From: Anaerolineales bacterium
GTDB lineage: Bacteria; Chloroflexota; Anaerolineae; Anaerolineales; Villigracilaceae
NCBI GenBank assembly: GCA_028689195.1
Contig: JAQTWR010000036.1
Location: 1-12,720, forward strand
Length of the DNA stretch: 12,720 nucleotides
Direction: 5' to 3'
The position numbers and the translations under genes were made by a program. The notes under the pieces are model-generated. The model did no database searches, had not been told where the DNA came from, and saw only the letters and a list, made by a program, of their open reading frames with translations. Positions 1 to 6,935 of this stretch are shown here, in pieces (the first letter of the stretch is position 1; each line of letters starts with the position of its first letter).

Positions 1-901
1 ATAGTTTAATTTGCAGATGATGAATTTCGCGTTCCGTATCGCGCAAGTGACAGGCGACCTCGGCGAACGACCAATCATCGGGCGTGGATTCGCGCGGCGA
101 AGAGGAAAGGTCGCGTCCGCGCGCAAGACCGTTCATCGCGGCGGGCGTGGCGGAGAGAATTCCCAAAACGGAATCAACCGATTTGAACGATGGGATCAGC
201 GCGTCGAGGTTTGCGGATTCGATCCACGCCCGCAAATCGGATAAAGTCCCGCGCGCTTCTTTTTCGGGAGATGCGGATTTTCCGTTGACGTAATATGTCG
301 CCAATCCGAGTTTTTTTGCGGGGATGATGTCGCGCTCCATGTCGTTGCCCGCCATCAATACGGGACCATCCGCCCAGCCCATGCGCCCAAGAACTTCAGC
401 GTAATATGCGGAATGCGTTTTTGAAAAATGGAAATGTTCAAATGAGGAGACCAACTCAAACTGTTCAGGCTCGAAACCCGCCCAGCGCAAACGGTGATTT
501 GTCGCTTTGCGCGGCAGCAGCGGATCGGTGGCGATTGCCACGCGAAAGCCCTGCGCGAGCGCCCACTCTACAAAGAGTTTGGCTTCGGGCTTCGGGGAGG
601 TTAATCCCTGCAAGGTTGGGAATATGCGGTCGTAAAAGTTTTCAATTGCGGGGTCGAGTTCATTTTGCGAAACGCCGACCTGCGGAATAAACTCGGATTC
701 AAAAACTTCTTTCAACGTGCGCGAAAAATCCCCGCTTTCGTTCATCAGGGCTGTGGCTGCAAGCAGGGCGCGCAACATCACATTGGGCGCAATTTGCGGC
801 GCGAGTTCCTTCGCCAACGCCTGAAAATAAGCGGGGATGAAGGTTTCCTGATTCGTATTTAGCAGGGTATCGTCGAGGTCGAGCAGGAGTGTGAGCGTCA
901 T
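1..901 (-). CDS. HAD-family hydrolase fused to a DinB-like domain (partial, 3' end outside window)
   Basis: This open frame starts at ATG 901 and runs off the left edge after 300 codons without a stop. Residues 1-210 are a HAD phosphohydrolase. Motif I is DLDDT (D8 nucleophile, D10), motif II is the threonine in IATDP (T125), motif III is a lysine near K161 (FSKTH), and motif IV is GNDMERD (D187, D191). A helical cap lies between motifs I and II. From about residue 245 the protein continues into a segment with DDWSFAEVACHLRD, which resembles the start of DinB/DUF664-type four-helix metal-binding domains, including the typical histidine in CHLRD. The HAD part is probably a small-molecule phosphatase of unknown substrate. 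No clear ribosome binding site precedes the ATG. Two hairpins fill the 56 bp upstream, so this gene may be transcribed only by read-through or from an unseen promoter. Confidence 0.85.
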   Translation of the reverse strand, partial: MTLTLLLDLDDTLLNTNQETFIPAYFQALAKELAPQIAPNVMLRALLAATALMNESGDFSRTLKEVFESEFIPQVGVSQNELDPAIENFYDRIFPTLQGLTSPKPEAKLFVEWALAQGFRVAIATDPLLPRKATNHRLRWAGFEPEQFELVSSFEHFHFSKTHSAYYAEVLGRMGWADGPVLMAGNDMERDIIPAKKLGLATYYVNGKSASPEKEARGTLSDLRAWIESANLDALIPSFKSVDSVLGILSATPAAMNGLARGRDLSSSPRESTPDDWSFAEVACHLRDTEREIHHLQIKL

Positions 902-909
902 AGGCGTAA

Positions 910-927
910 AACGACATTTATGTCGTT
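910..927. repeat. Short perfect inverted repeat, 8-bp arms
   Basis: Arms AACGACAT and ATGTCGTT are separated by 2 bases. The repeat sits 9 bp upstream of the HAD start codon. It shares the core CGACAT/ATGTCG with the larger hairpin next to it at 934-957. It could be an operator, an attenuator stem, or a decayed copy of the same repeat family. Confidence 0.6.
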
Positions 928-933
928 GATAAA

Positions 934-957
934 AACCGCGACATAAATGTCGCGGTT
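934..957 (-). terminator. Rho-independent terminator-like hairpin
   Basis: Read on the minus strand, two 11-base arms (AACCGCGACAT and ATGTCGCGGTT) form a perfect stem with a 2-base centre, and the transcript continues as a run of five T. The hairpin abuts the stop codon of the cysteine-rich gene (958-960). It therefore fits as that gene's transcript end, separating the efp unit from the HAD gene. The AT-rich tip may open to a 4-base loop. The symmetrical form may also belong to a dispersed palindromic repeat family. Confidence 0.7.
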
Positions 958-1287
958 CTATTCTTTGACTTCAAAATTAAACGGCAAAGAGTGACATTCC
1001 CCGCAGCCGATTTGCGGCTCGTTGACGTTGCGATTTGACTTCTCGCAAAACGCGCCGACCAACACGCGGCGTTGAAACATGGCGGCAAGCGGGCGCCCGA
1101 CGGTAACTTTCAACTTCATGTATTGACAGGAATTCGCGCGCGCAATTTCAGGGATAGGGCAGGTCTTGCACAGGTCGCGCGTCCATTCCTGTCCCTGCGA
1201 TTTGAGCAGGCGGCATTCTTCCACATTACGACCACGAAAGTAATCGCCGTAGAAATGCTCGCATTCGCGTCCAGCGGGGGTTTTCAT
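958..1287 (-). CDS. Small cysteine-rich protein, possible metal-binding
   Basis: The 109-residue product has eight cysteines (C9, C25, C40, C43, C54, C81, C95, C98). They include a CKTCP pair at 40-43 and a CGEC pair at 95-98 followed by H99. This spacing suggests one or two structural zinc or Fe-S sites. There is no signal peptide or membrane segment. I do not recognise a named family, and no function can be assigned. The gene lies 15 bp downstream of efp on the same strand and so probably shares its transcript, which would end at the hairpin directly after its stop codon. The ATG at 1287 has no good Shine-Dalgarno sequence. The first cysteine at residue 9 and the absence of a nearby alternative methionine support this start. 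Confidence 0.75.
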   Translation of the reverse strand: MKTPAGRECEHFYGDYFRGRNVEECRLLKSQGQEWTRDLCKTCPIPEIARANSCQYMKLKVTVGRPLAAMFQRRVLVGAFCEKSNRNVNEPQIGCGECHSLPFNFEVKE

Positions 1288-1302
1288 GGAGAGAGGAGCG
1301 CG

Positions 1303-1860
1303 CTACACCCGCGTCACATACTCGCCCGTGCGCGTGTCTACGCGGATGGTATCGCCGACGTTCACAAAATTGGGACATTGCACCTGAACGCCGGTGGAAG
1401 TGATGACCTTCTTGGTCACGCCCGTGGCGGTATCGCCGCGAATTGCCATGGCGGCTTCGACGACTTTCAAATCCACCGAGGTGGGAATTTCCACGTCAAT
1501 CGGTTCGCCTTTGTAGAAAGTGATTTTCACTTCCATGCCTTCAGTTAGGTACTGGGCGCTTTCGCCCAACGATTCTTTCCGAATGGCGGGCTGTTCAAAG
1601 GTTTCGCTGTCCATAAAGTAATAGAGATCGCCGTCGTTATAGAGATATGAGACATTGGCAAAATCGAGACTGACGTCCTGCACCGATTGACCCGAGTTGA
1701 ACGTGCGCTCAATGTTCGCGCCGGTCAGCAAGTTGCGGGCTTTCACTTTGATATTGGCGTTGCCGCGTCCCGTTTTGTTATGGCTGTAATCCAATACTTT
1801 TAGCAGATTACCGTCCAGTTCGAATGTGACGCCTTTACGAAGTTCGTTTACATCTATCAT
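1303..1860 (-). CDS. efp: Elongation factor P
   Basis: EF-P binds the ribosome between the P and E sites and relieves stalling at consecutive prolines. The 185-residue length and full three-domain layout are standard: a KOW-like domain I (about 1-64), an OB-fold domain II (about 65-128, with YLYNDGDLYYFMD) and an OB-fold domain III ending in GDTIRVDTRTGEYVTRV, the family signature. The domain I loop reads TGRGNA, so the residue that reaches the peptidyl-transferase centre is R32 rather than the lysine of E. coli. From memory, the Thermus thermophilus protein also has arginine here and a very similar context (LGRGGA). An AAGGAAAG ribosome binding site precedes ATG 1860, and a TATAAT box lies 44 bp upstream. 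No EF-P modification gene (epmA, epmB, earP or ymfI type) is present in the window. Confidence 0.97.
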   Translation of the reverse strand: MIDVNELRKGVTFELDGNLLKVLDYSHNKTGRGNANIKVKARNLLTGANIERTFNSGQSVQDVSLDFANVSYLYNDGDLYYFMDSETFEQPAIRKESLGESAQYLTEGMEVKITFYKGEPIDVEIPTSVDLKVVEAAMAIRGDTATGVTKKVITSTGVQVQCPNFVNVGDTIRVDTRTGEYVTRV

Positions 1861-1903
1861 ACTTACGCTTTCCTTGATTGTTGAATTTTTTACGAGCGGG
1901 CGG

Positions 1904-1909
1904 ATTATA
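1904..1909 (-). promoter_or_regulatory. Consensus -10 box (TATAAT) of the efp promoter
   Basis: On the minus strand an exact TATAAT lies 44 bp before the efp start, giving a leader of about 37 nt. The expected -35 position (about 1926-1933) overlaps the 3' end of moaB and shows no good match to TTGACA. The promoter is therefore called mainly on its -10 element and position. Confidence 0.6.
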
Positions 1910-1918
1910 CCAAAAAGT

Positions 1919-2413
1919 TTAATGCGAGCGTTCCGAGTTCGGGTCGTCGGTCAACAACTGAACGGCGTGAGGCAAAACAGATAAGATCGTTTGCAGATTT
2001 TCCACCGCGCCTTTGGGGCTGCCGGGCAGGTTGATGATGAGCGCGCGTCCGCGAATGCCCGCGACGGCGCGCGAGAGCATGGCGTGCGGGGTCTTCTTCA
2101 AACTTTCGGCGCGCATTACTTCGGCGAGACCGGGCGCGTCGCGTTGGATAACGGCGCGGGTGGCTTCGGGAGTTACATCGCGCGGGGCAAAGCCTGTCCC
2201 GCCTGTGGTGAGGATGACATCAAAGCCGCCGCCGTCCGCCCATTCGATTAATGCGGCGCGGATGGAGGCTTCGTCGTCGGGCAGAATTCTCTGCGCCGCG
2301 ACCACCCACCCCCGAGCGCGGATCAATTCCGCCAGCGCAGGACCCGAAGCGTCGGGACGCTCCCCGCGCGCAGAGCGGTCGGAAAGAGTCAGAATCCCAA
2401 ATCGAATGGTCAT
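1919..2413 (-). CDS. MoaB/Mog-type molybdopterin adenylyltransferase
   Basis: This family adenylylates molybdopterin, the step before metal insertion in molybdenum cofactor synthesis. The 164-residue protein matches the single-domain Mog/MoaB fold. It has GILTLSDR at the N-terminus, the nucleotide-binding TTGGTG loop at 69-74, RDVTPEAT at 78-85 with conserved D79, the acidic PDD at 45-47, a basic/serine segment around SLKKTPHAMLSR, and NLPGSPKG at 128-135. I cannot separate Mog from MoaB by eye, so no symbol is given. It follows the receiver gene by 43 bp on the same strand with no terminator between them. The ribosome binding site is weak. The window also carries fdhD and the start of a molybdenum-hydroxylase-like gene, so cofactor supply fits the context. 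Confidence 0.92.
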   Translation of the reverse strand: MTIRFGILTLSDRSARGERPDASGPALAELIRARGWVVAAQRILPDDEASIRAALIEWADGGGFDVILTTGGTGFAPRDVTPEATRAVIQRDAPGLAEVMRAESLKKTPHAMLSRAVAGIRGRALIINLPGSPKGAVENLQTILSVLPHAVQLLTDDPNSERSH

Positions 2414-2456
2414 GGAGTTTATTTCCCTAAAACAATTATCCCCGCGCCGTCGGAAT

Positions 2457-2831
2457 TCACGCCGATTGAATCAAGTTCTTCAACATTGCAATCAACTCGT
2501 CGGGCATATACGGCTTGAGCAGAAAACCGTCTGCGCCGCGCGCCATACATTCGTCCTTCACGCTCGACCCCGAAGACATAATCACGCGCACCTTGGCGGT
2601 GTCTTTGGATTTACGAAGCGCTTCCAAAATATGCAAGCCGTTTTGGTGCAACAAGTGGACGTCCAGTAAAAGCGCGTCGGGGTTTTCGGCGCGCACAGCG
2701 GAGGGAACGTCCGCATCCGCCGCTAACGCCGCCACCTCGAAACCTTCCATTTTCAACAGAGTTTTCAAAAGGGAAACCATTATCGCGTCGTCTTCAGCGA
2801 GCATTATTTTTGCTTTTGTGGCTTTTGACAT
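2457..2831 (-). CDS. Stand-alone CheY-like response regulator receiver
   Basis: This is a single receiver domain of 124 residues with no output domain. Landmarks are all present: the acidic pair D14/D15 (LAEDDA), the phospho-acceptor D57 (LLLDVHL), the switch residue S86 (IMSSGS) and K106 (FLLKPYMP). It should be phosphorylated by a histidine kinase encoded elsewhere; none is in the window. The start overlaps the lon 3' end by 38 bp in another frame. Starting at a later methionine (M10) would remove the first beta strand (KAKIML), so ATG 2831 is preferred although its ribosome binding site is poor (AAAGAAAA). Expression is probably coupled to lon translation. A scaffold or kinase-relay role is as likely as transcriptional control, since no DNA-binding domain exists. 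Confidence 0.93.
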   Translation of the reverse strand: MSKATKAKIMLAEDDAIMVSLLKTLLKMEGFEVAALAADADVPSAVRAENPDALLLDVHLLHQNGLHILEALRKSKDTAKVRVIMSSGSSVKDECMARGADGFLLKPYMPDELIAMLKNLIQSA

Positions 2832-5424
2832 TTTTCTTTGCTTTCGTCGTTTTAGTTTTTTTCTTAATCGGTTTTGAGGCTTTCTTCTTTTCGGGCTTTG
2901 CCTTTTCCAACGCGGCGTTGATTACGTCATCCACCGATTCGGCGAAGATGAATTTCATCGCGCCTCTGATTTCTTCGGGAACGTCGTCGAGGTCTTGCTC
3001 GTTGCGCTTCGGCATGATGATGGTCGTCAATCCGTTGCGATGCGCCGCCAATACTTTTTCTTTGAGTCCGCCGATTGCCAGCACCTGTCCGCGCAGGGTG
3101 ATCTCGCCGGTCATGCCGACCTGCGGCTTGACTTTGCGTCCCGTAATCAAAGATACCAGAGAAGTCGCCAGCGTCACCCCCGCCGAAGGTCCGTCCTTTG
3201 GCTGCGCGCCCGAAGGAATGTGCATGTGAATATCGAAGTTGTTGAAAAAATCATCCGAGATTTTGAATTCATGCGCGTGCGAACGGACGTAAGACAGCGC
3301 CGCGCGCGCCGACTCTTGCATCACATTGCCGATGGAACCCGTTAATTGAAAGCCGCGTCCGCCGGGCATGAAGGTAGATTCGACAAACAGAATATCGCCG
3401 CCGAAGGAAGTCCACGCAAGACCTGGCACAACGCCGGGGATAGCCGTGCGTTTGTTCAACTCTTCGGGACCAAAGAAAATAGGATGGTCGAGATATTCTT
3501 CCACCAAAGTTGGCGTGATCTCGAATTTTTTACTACCCTCTTCCGCGATCTTCGTCCCTACTTTGCGGCAGACCGCGCCGATCTTGCGCTCCAAATTGCG
3601 CACGCCCGCCTCGCGCGTATATTGGCGGATAATCATTTGCAAAGATTCGTCGCTGAACGCAACTTCGTCTTCATGCAAACTGTTCTCGCGGATTTGTCGC
3701 GGAATCAAATATCCGCGCGCGATTGCCATCTTCTCGTTTTCGGTATACCCCGAAAGGAAGATGATTTCCATGCGGTCGCGTAATGGACCCGGAATCGTCT
3801 CCAGCGTGTTTGCGGTTGTGATAAAGAAAACCTGCGAAAGGTCGTAAGCCACTTCGAGAGAGTTATCGCGGAACTCGCCGTTTTGTTCGGGGTCGAGCAC
3901 TTCGAGCAAAGCGGAAGACGGATCGCCGTGAAAATCGTAGGTGAGTTTATCCACTTCGTCGAGCATGAAAACAGGATTTTTAGAATCGACGCGGCGCAGC
4001 GATTGCAGAATACGCCCGGGCATCGCGCCGATATAAGTGCGGCGATGTCCGCGAATTTCGGCTTCGTCGCGCACGCCGCCCAACGAAGCGCGGATGAACT
4101 TGCGTTCCATCGCGCGCGCAATGGATTGTCCCAGCGACGTTTTGCCCACGCCGGGAGGTCCTACAAAACATAAAATCACGCCTTCGCGCTCACGGCGGAT
4201 CAAATCGTCCGAAACGGTTTTTTCTTCGTCTTTGCGGTCAATGCGTAATTTGCGAATCGCAAGGAATTCGAGGATGCGGTCTTTCACATCCTCCAACCCG
4301 TAATGGTCTTTATTCAATATTTCGCGCGCGTGCGCCACGTCTAGGTTGTCCACTGTGGATGTAGACCACGGCAAAGTGACGAGCCAATCCAAATAAGTGC
4401 GGATGACTCCGTACTCGGCGGCGGCGGTTGGCAAACGCGATAGACGCTCCAACTCGCGCTTGGCTTGTTTGTGCGCCTCTTCGGGCATTTTCGCGTCTTC
4501 GATTTTTTGGCGGAATTCTTCGGTCTCGACGGCTTGCTCGTCTCTATCGCCCAGTTCGCGCTGAATGGCTTTCATCTGCTCGCGCAGGAAATATTCGCGC
4601 TGGACTTTTTCGATTTCGCCGCGCGCTTCGTTTTGAATCTTCTGCCCAATTTGCAGCACTTCGGCTTCGCGCACAAGCAAGCCGATTAATTTCTTAAGTT
4701 TCTCGTACACTGAATCCAGTTCGAGGATTTCCTGCGCGTCCTTTAGTTCGATGCGCTGAAAGTTCGCGATGGTGTACGCGGTTTGAAGCGGGTCTTCCAG
4801 CGAGGTGATCGAGCCTGCCAATTCCTCGGGGAACGAGGGAATCATCTGCGTAATCTGCTGGAATTGATCGCGCGCGTTGCGCGCCAGCGCGCTGGTTTCG
4901 ATGTTGTCTTCTTCAGTCTCAGGCAGCAACTGAATCCGCGCCTTGAGATACGGCTCTTCCGAAACAAATTCTTCCACGCGGAAGCGTTTCATCCCCTGAA
5001 CAAGCAAGCGCACCGTGCCGTCTGGCGCGCGCAATAGACGATGCACGGTGGCAATCGTCCCAATTTGGTACAACTCGCCGGGACCCGGTGTTTCCTTCTC
5101 TGGATCAAGCGCGGCAACCAAGCCGACGAGTTTATCGCCGCCGACGACGTCGTCTACCAGGCGGATGGAGCGCGCCTGTCCTACCGTCAAGGGGACGGCG
5201 GTATTCGGGTATACGACAACCCCGCGCAGCGGCAGGATGGGCAGTATATCGGGGAAATTTGGCTCTTCGCTCTTCGCGTCGTTCTCGGTCGCGTTTGCGT
5301 CGTCTTCATTTTTGGAGGAACGCGAAAGAGCCGACGACATGAACTTTTTAATCAGTTCCTCGTCGGTTTCGCCAATGGATTGAAAAAAATCATGGATACC
5401 GGTTTGCCACCGTTCAGCGGGCAT
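2794..5424 (-). CDS. lon: ATP-dependent Lon protease
   Basis: Lon is a cytosolic hexameric AAA+ serine protease that degrades misfolded and regulatory proteins. Domain order: LON substrate-binding domain (about 58-255, starting [14 protein letters not shown]), coiled-coil linker (about 255-330), AAA+ module with Walker A GPPGVGKT at 422-429 and Walker B FMLDE at 486-490, and the protease domain with catalytic S747 (KDGPSAG) and K790 (GLKEK). The Ser-Lys spacing of 43 residues equals that of E. coli Lon. At 876 residues it is longer than E. coli Lon because of an N-terminal extension of about 55 residues and a lysine-rich tail (843-876, 15 lysines in 34). The ATG at 5424 lies 4 bp after the hsp20 stop. 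An alternative start is M29 (ATG 5340), preceded by GAGGAA at a rather long spacing. The 3' end overlaps the receiver gene. Confidence 0.98.
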   Translation of the reverse strand: MPAERWQTGIHDFFQSIGETDEELIKKFMSSALSRSSKNEDDANATENDAKSEEPNFPDILPILPLRGVVVYPNTAVPLTVGQARSIRLVDDVVGGDKLVGLVAALDPEKETPGPGELYQIGTIATVHRLLRAPDGTVRLLVQGMKRFRVEEFVSEEPYLKARIQLLPETEEDNIETSALARNARDQFQQITQMIPSFPEELAGSITSLEDPLQTAYTIANFQRIELKDAQEILELDSVYEKLKKLIGLLVREAEVLQIGQKIQNEARGEIEKVQREYFLREQMKAIQRELGDRDEQAVETEEFRQKIEDAKMPEEAHKQAKRELERLSRLPTAAAEYGVIRTYLDWLVTLPWSTSTVDNLDVAHAREILNKDHYGLEDVKDRILEFLAIRKLRIDRKDEEKTVSDDLIRREREGVILCFVGPPGVGKTSLGQSIARAMERKFIRASLGGVRDEAEIRGHRRTYIGAMPGRILQSLRRVDSKNPVFMLDEVDKLTYDFHGDPSSALLEVLDPEQNGEFRDNSLEVAYDLSQVFFITTANTLETIPGPLRDRMEIIFLSGYTENEKMAIARGYLIPRQIRENSLHEDEVAFSDESLQMIIRQYTREAGVRNLERKIGAVCRKVGTKIAEEGSKKFEITPTLVEEYLDHPIFFGPEELNKRTAIPGVVPGLAWTSFGGDILFVESTFMPGGRGFQLTGSIGNVMQESARAALSYVRSHAHEFKISDDFFNNFDIHMHIPSGAQPKDGPSAGVTLATSLVSLITGRKVKPQVGMTGEITLRGQVLAIGGLKEKVLAAHRNGLTTIIMPKRNEQDLDDVPEEIRGAMKFIFAESVDDVINAALEKAKPEKKKASKPIKKKTKTTKAKKNVKSHKSKNNAR

Positions 5425-5428
5425 ATTG

Positions 5429-5827
5429 TTATTCGACCTTGATTTGATTGTTGCTTTCTTTGGGGAGGGTGACGGTTAAAAATCCGTCTTTGTATTCCGC
5501 GCGCGAGCGCTCGACAGACACAGGACACGGCAAGCCAATGGAACTTGCAAACTTGCCGAAGCGTATTTCCATTTGATGATACGCGCGCCTTCCGAGAGAA
5601 TCCGGACGAACGCCTGAAATATGCAAGGTGTGGTTTTCGAGAGACACTTCGAAATCTTCTTCGCGCATTCCCGCAATCTCTACGCGGACAATGTAAGCCG
5701 CGTCCGTTTCGTATACGTCCGTAGGCGGACTCCAGATTGTAGAGCGCACCTGCCAGCTAACGGCGTGAAGAACTTCGCGGCGGACTTCCATAAGAGATAC
5801 GCCCGTTTTACGAACAATAGTAGGCAT
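5429..5827 (-). CDS. Hsp20/alpha-crystallin small heat-shock protein
   Basis: Small heat-shock proteins are ATP-independent holdases that form large oligomers and keep unfolded proteins refoldable. The 132-residue product has a short N-terminal arm, an alpha-crystallin domain from [10 protein letters not shown] (32-41) to LTVTLPK (117-123), the family signature AEYKDGFL (A-x-x-x-D/N-G-x-L, 110-117), and a C-terminal I-K-V (129-131) that fits the I-x-I/V oligomerisation motif. AAGGAG 7 bp before ATG 5827 fixes the start. The gene is followed after 4 bp by lon, so holdase and protease are probably co-translated from one mRNA. A hairpin upstream separates it from the peroxidase gene. No CIRCE-type heat-shock operator was seen. 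Confidence 0.96.
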   Translation of the reverse strand: MPTIVRKTGVSLMEVRREVLHAVSWQVRSTIWSPPTDVYETDAAYIVRVEIAGMREEDFEVSLENHTLHISGVRPDSLGRRAYHQMEIRFGKFASSIGLPCPVSVERSRAEYKDGFLTVTLPKESNNQIKVE

Positions 5828-5848
5828 ATACCTGCTCCTTCATAAATA

Positions 5849-5884
5849 GACCCGACGGGGTTTCGCAAAACGCCCCGTCAGGTC
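5849..5884 (-). terminator. Hairpin between peroxidase and hsp20 (terminator or attenuator)
   Basis: Twelve-base arms GACCCGACGGGG and CCCCGTCAGGTC pair with a single mismatch around a 12-base loop. On the minus strand it lies 7 bp after the peroxidase stop codon and is followed by TATTTATG, a weak T-tract. It may end or reduce transcription before hsp20, or protect the upstream mRNA 3' end. The hsp20 ribosome binding site begins 9 bp beyond the stem. Confidence 0.6.
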
Positions 5885-5891
5885 TTGAAGT

Positions 5892-6422
5892 TTACTTGCC
5901 TTGCGCTTCTTTTACGGCAGCCAACACTTCTTCGTAATTTGGTTCGTCGCCATTGGTGGGCATATACGCCACATAGCGAACAATGCGTTTTTTGTCCACT
6001 ACAAAAACGGCGCGGCGTAAAATGCGGACTTCATCCATAAGAACGCCATACTTCTTGCCGAAGTCGGTTTTGACTACGTCCGAGACGGTCATCACCTGGT
6101 CAATACCTGCCGCGCCGCACCAGCGTTTTTGCGCGATGGGCAAATCGGTACTGACGACCATGATGGCGACGTCCTTGCCGAGTTTGGCGGCTTCTTCGTT
6201 GAAGCGGCGCGTTTCGCGGTCGCAGACGGGCGTATCTAACGAAGGGACTGCGGCAATAACGCGAATTTTACGCGGCGTCTCTTTGAAGGCTTTGCTCATA
6301 GACCAGTCGTTTTTTTGGATCGTGAAATCGGGGGCTTTCTGCCCAACTACAATATCGTCGCCGATGACGGTTACTTCTTGTCCGGCAAATTTAATTAATC
6401 CCGTTCGTTTTTTGATAGCCAT
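5892..6422 (-). CDS. tpx: Thiol peroxidase (Tpx-type atypical 2-Cys peroxiredoxin)
   Basis: The enzyme reduces hydrogen and lipid peroxides in the cytosol using thioredoxin. The 176-residue length and motifs fit Tpx. The peroxidatic cysteine is C67 in VPSLDTPVCDRE, with T64 of the T-x-x-C signature. The resolving cysteine is C102 (KRWCG); the C67-C102 spacing of 35 is close to the 34 of E. coli Tpx (C61/C95). The segments STDLPIAQKRWCG and GVLMDEVRILRRAVFVVD are typical of the family and supply the conserved arginine (R136 or R137). AGGAG 6 bp upstream of ATG 6422 confirms the start. The gene lies 72 bp downstream of tRNA-Arg on the same strand. I found no convincing promoter in that gap, so co-transcription with the tRNA is possible. 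Confidence 0.95.
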   Translation of the reverse strand: MAIKKRTGLIKFAGQEVTVIGDDIVVGQKAPDFTIQKNDWSMSKAFKETPRKIRVIAAVPSLDTPVCDRETRRFNEEAAKLGKDVAIMVVSTDLPIAQKRWCGAAGIDQVMTVSDVVKTDFGKKYGVLMDEVRILRRAVFVVDKKRIVRYVAYMPTNGDEPNYEEVLAAVKEAQGK

Positions 6423-6494
6423 TTGTTTCTCCTGTAAATCGTTAGTAAATTTATTGAAACCAACGCATATTCATTTAAAAATGATGTGGTATAG

Positions 6495-6566
6495 TGCCCC
6501 TACTAGGAATCGAACCTAGATCGACGGTTTAGAAGACCGTTGCTTTGTCCATTAAGCTATAAGGGC
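6495..6566 (-). tRNA. tRNA-Arg (anticodon TCT)
   Basis: The cloverleaf is read on the minus strand. The acceptor stem GCCCTTA pairs with TAGGGGC (one G-T pair). The D-arm region is TAGCTTAATGGAC. The anticodon stem ACGGT/ACCGT encloses loop CTTCTAA with anticodon TCT, which reads AGA (and possibly AGG). The variable loop is short, and the T arm is CTAGG-TTCGATT-CCTAG. The discriminator base is A and the CCA end is not encoded. Length is 72 nt. The promoter must lie to the right of 6566, inside the oppositely oriented HNH gene that starts at 6571. Confidence 0.96.
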
Positions 6567-6570
6567 TTGT

Positions 6571-6915
6571 ATGAGAAAATGTAGCGCATGTCACCAAGTA
6601 AAACCAGAAACAGAGTTTTATAAAAAAGGAAAAAGCGGAAGGTTGAACTCTCTTTGCAAGAACTGTTTCAACGACTACTGCCAGAAAAGATGGGTCTCTC
6701 GAAAGAAACTCGCTATTCAATACTTAGGCGGCAAATGCTCGCGTTGCGGTTATAACAAACATTATGCGGCAATGCAATTTCATCATGTAGGTCGCAAGGA
6801 TTTTTCGTGGATCAAACTCAGACTACTCAAATGGGAAAGGGTAATACAAGAGTTGGATAAATGCGTTCTCCTTTGCGCGAACTGCCATGCAATTGCGCAT
6901 TCGCTAGAGCCTTAA
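6571..6915 (+). CDS. HNH endonuclease-like zinc protein
   Basis: The 114-residue product has an N-terminal zinc-ribbon-like part (C4, C7, C29, C32; MRKCSACHQVKPETEFY) and a C-terminal HNH-type treble-clef part (CSRCG at 56-60, HH at 71-72, LCANCHAIAH with N104, C105 and H110). Such proteins are metal-dependent nucleases found in phages, mobile elements and restriction systems. A specific target cannot be told. The first cysteine at residue 4 supports ATG 6571, although only 4 bp separate it from the tRNA gene on the other strand, so no normal ribosome binding site exists. Codon use differs from the neighbours: five of eight arginines are AGA or AGG, and the stretch is visibly richer in A. This suggests acquisition by transfer. 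It converges on the gene ending at 6936, with a 20-bp gap. Confidence 0.85.
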   Translation: MRKCSACHQVKPETEFYKKGKSGRLNSLCKNCFNDYCQKRWVSRKKLAIQYLGGKCSRCGYNKHYAAMQFHHVGRKDFSWIKLRLLKWERVIQELDKCVLLCANCHAIAHSLEP

Positions 6916-6935
6916 CTACCTTTGAGCGTATTCTA

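Noticed and set aside
699..917. Minus-strand open frame with start at 917
   Set aside because: It overlaps the HAD gene in another frame; the HAD frame has all catalytic motifs.
958..1287. C-x-x-C-H (CGECH, residues 95-99) as a cytochrome c heme site in the cysteine-rich protein
   Set aside because: There is no signal peptide for export, and the protein has six other cysteines in metal-site-like spacing, so a heme c attachment is unlikely.
1072..1548. Plus-strand open frame opposite efp and the cysteine-rich gene
   Set aside because: It is an antisense shadow of efp with no recognisable domain.
6423..6494. A separate promoter for the thiol peroxidase gene in the gap after the tRNA
   Set aside because: Several AT-rich hexamers exist but none has both a credible -10 and -35 at normal spacing.
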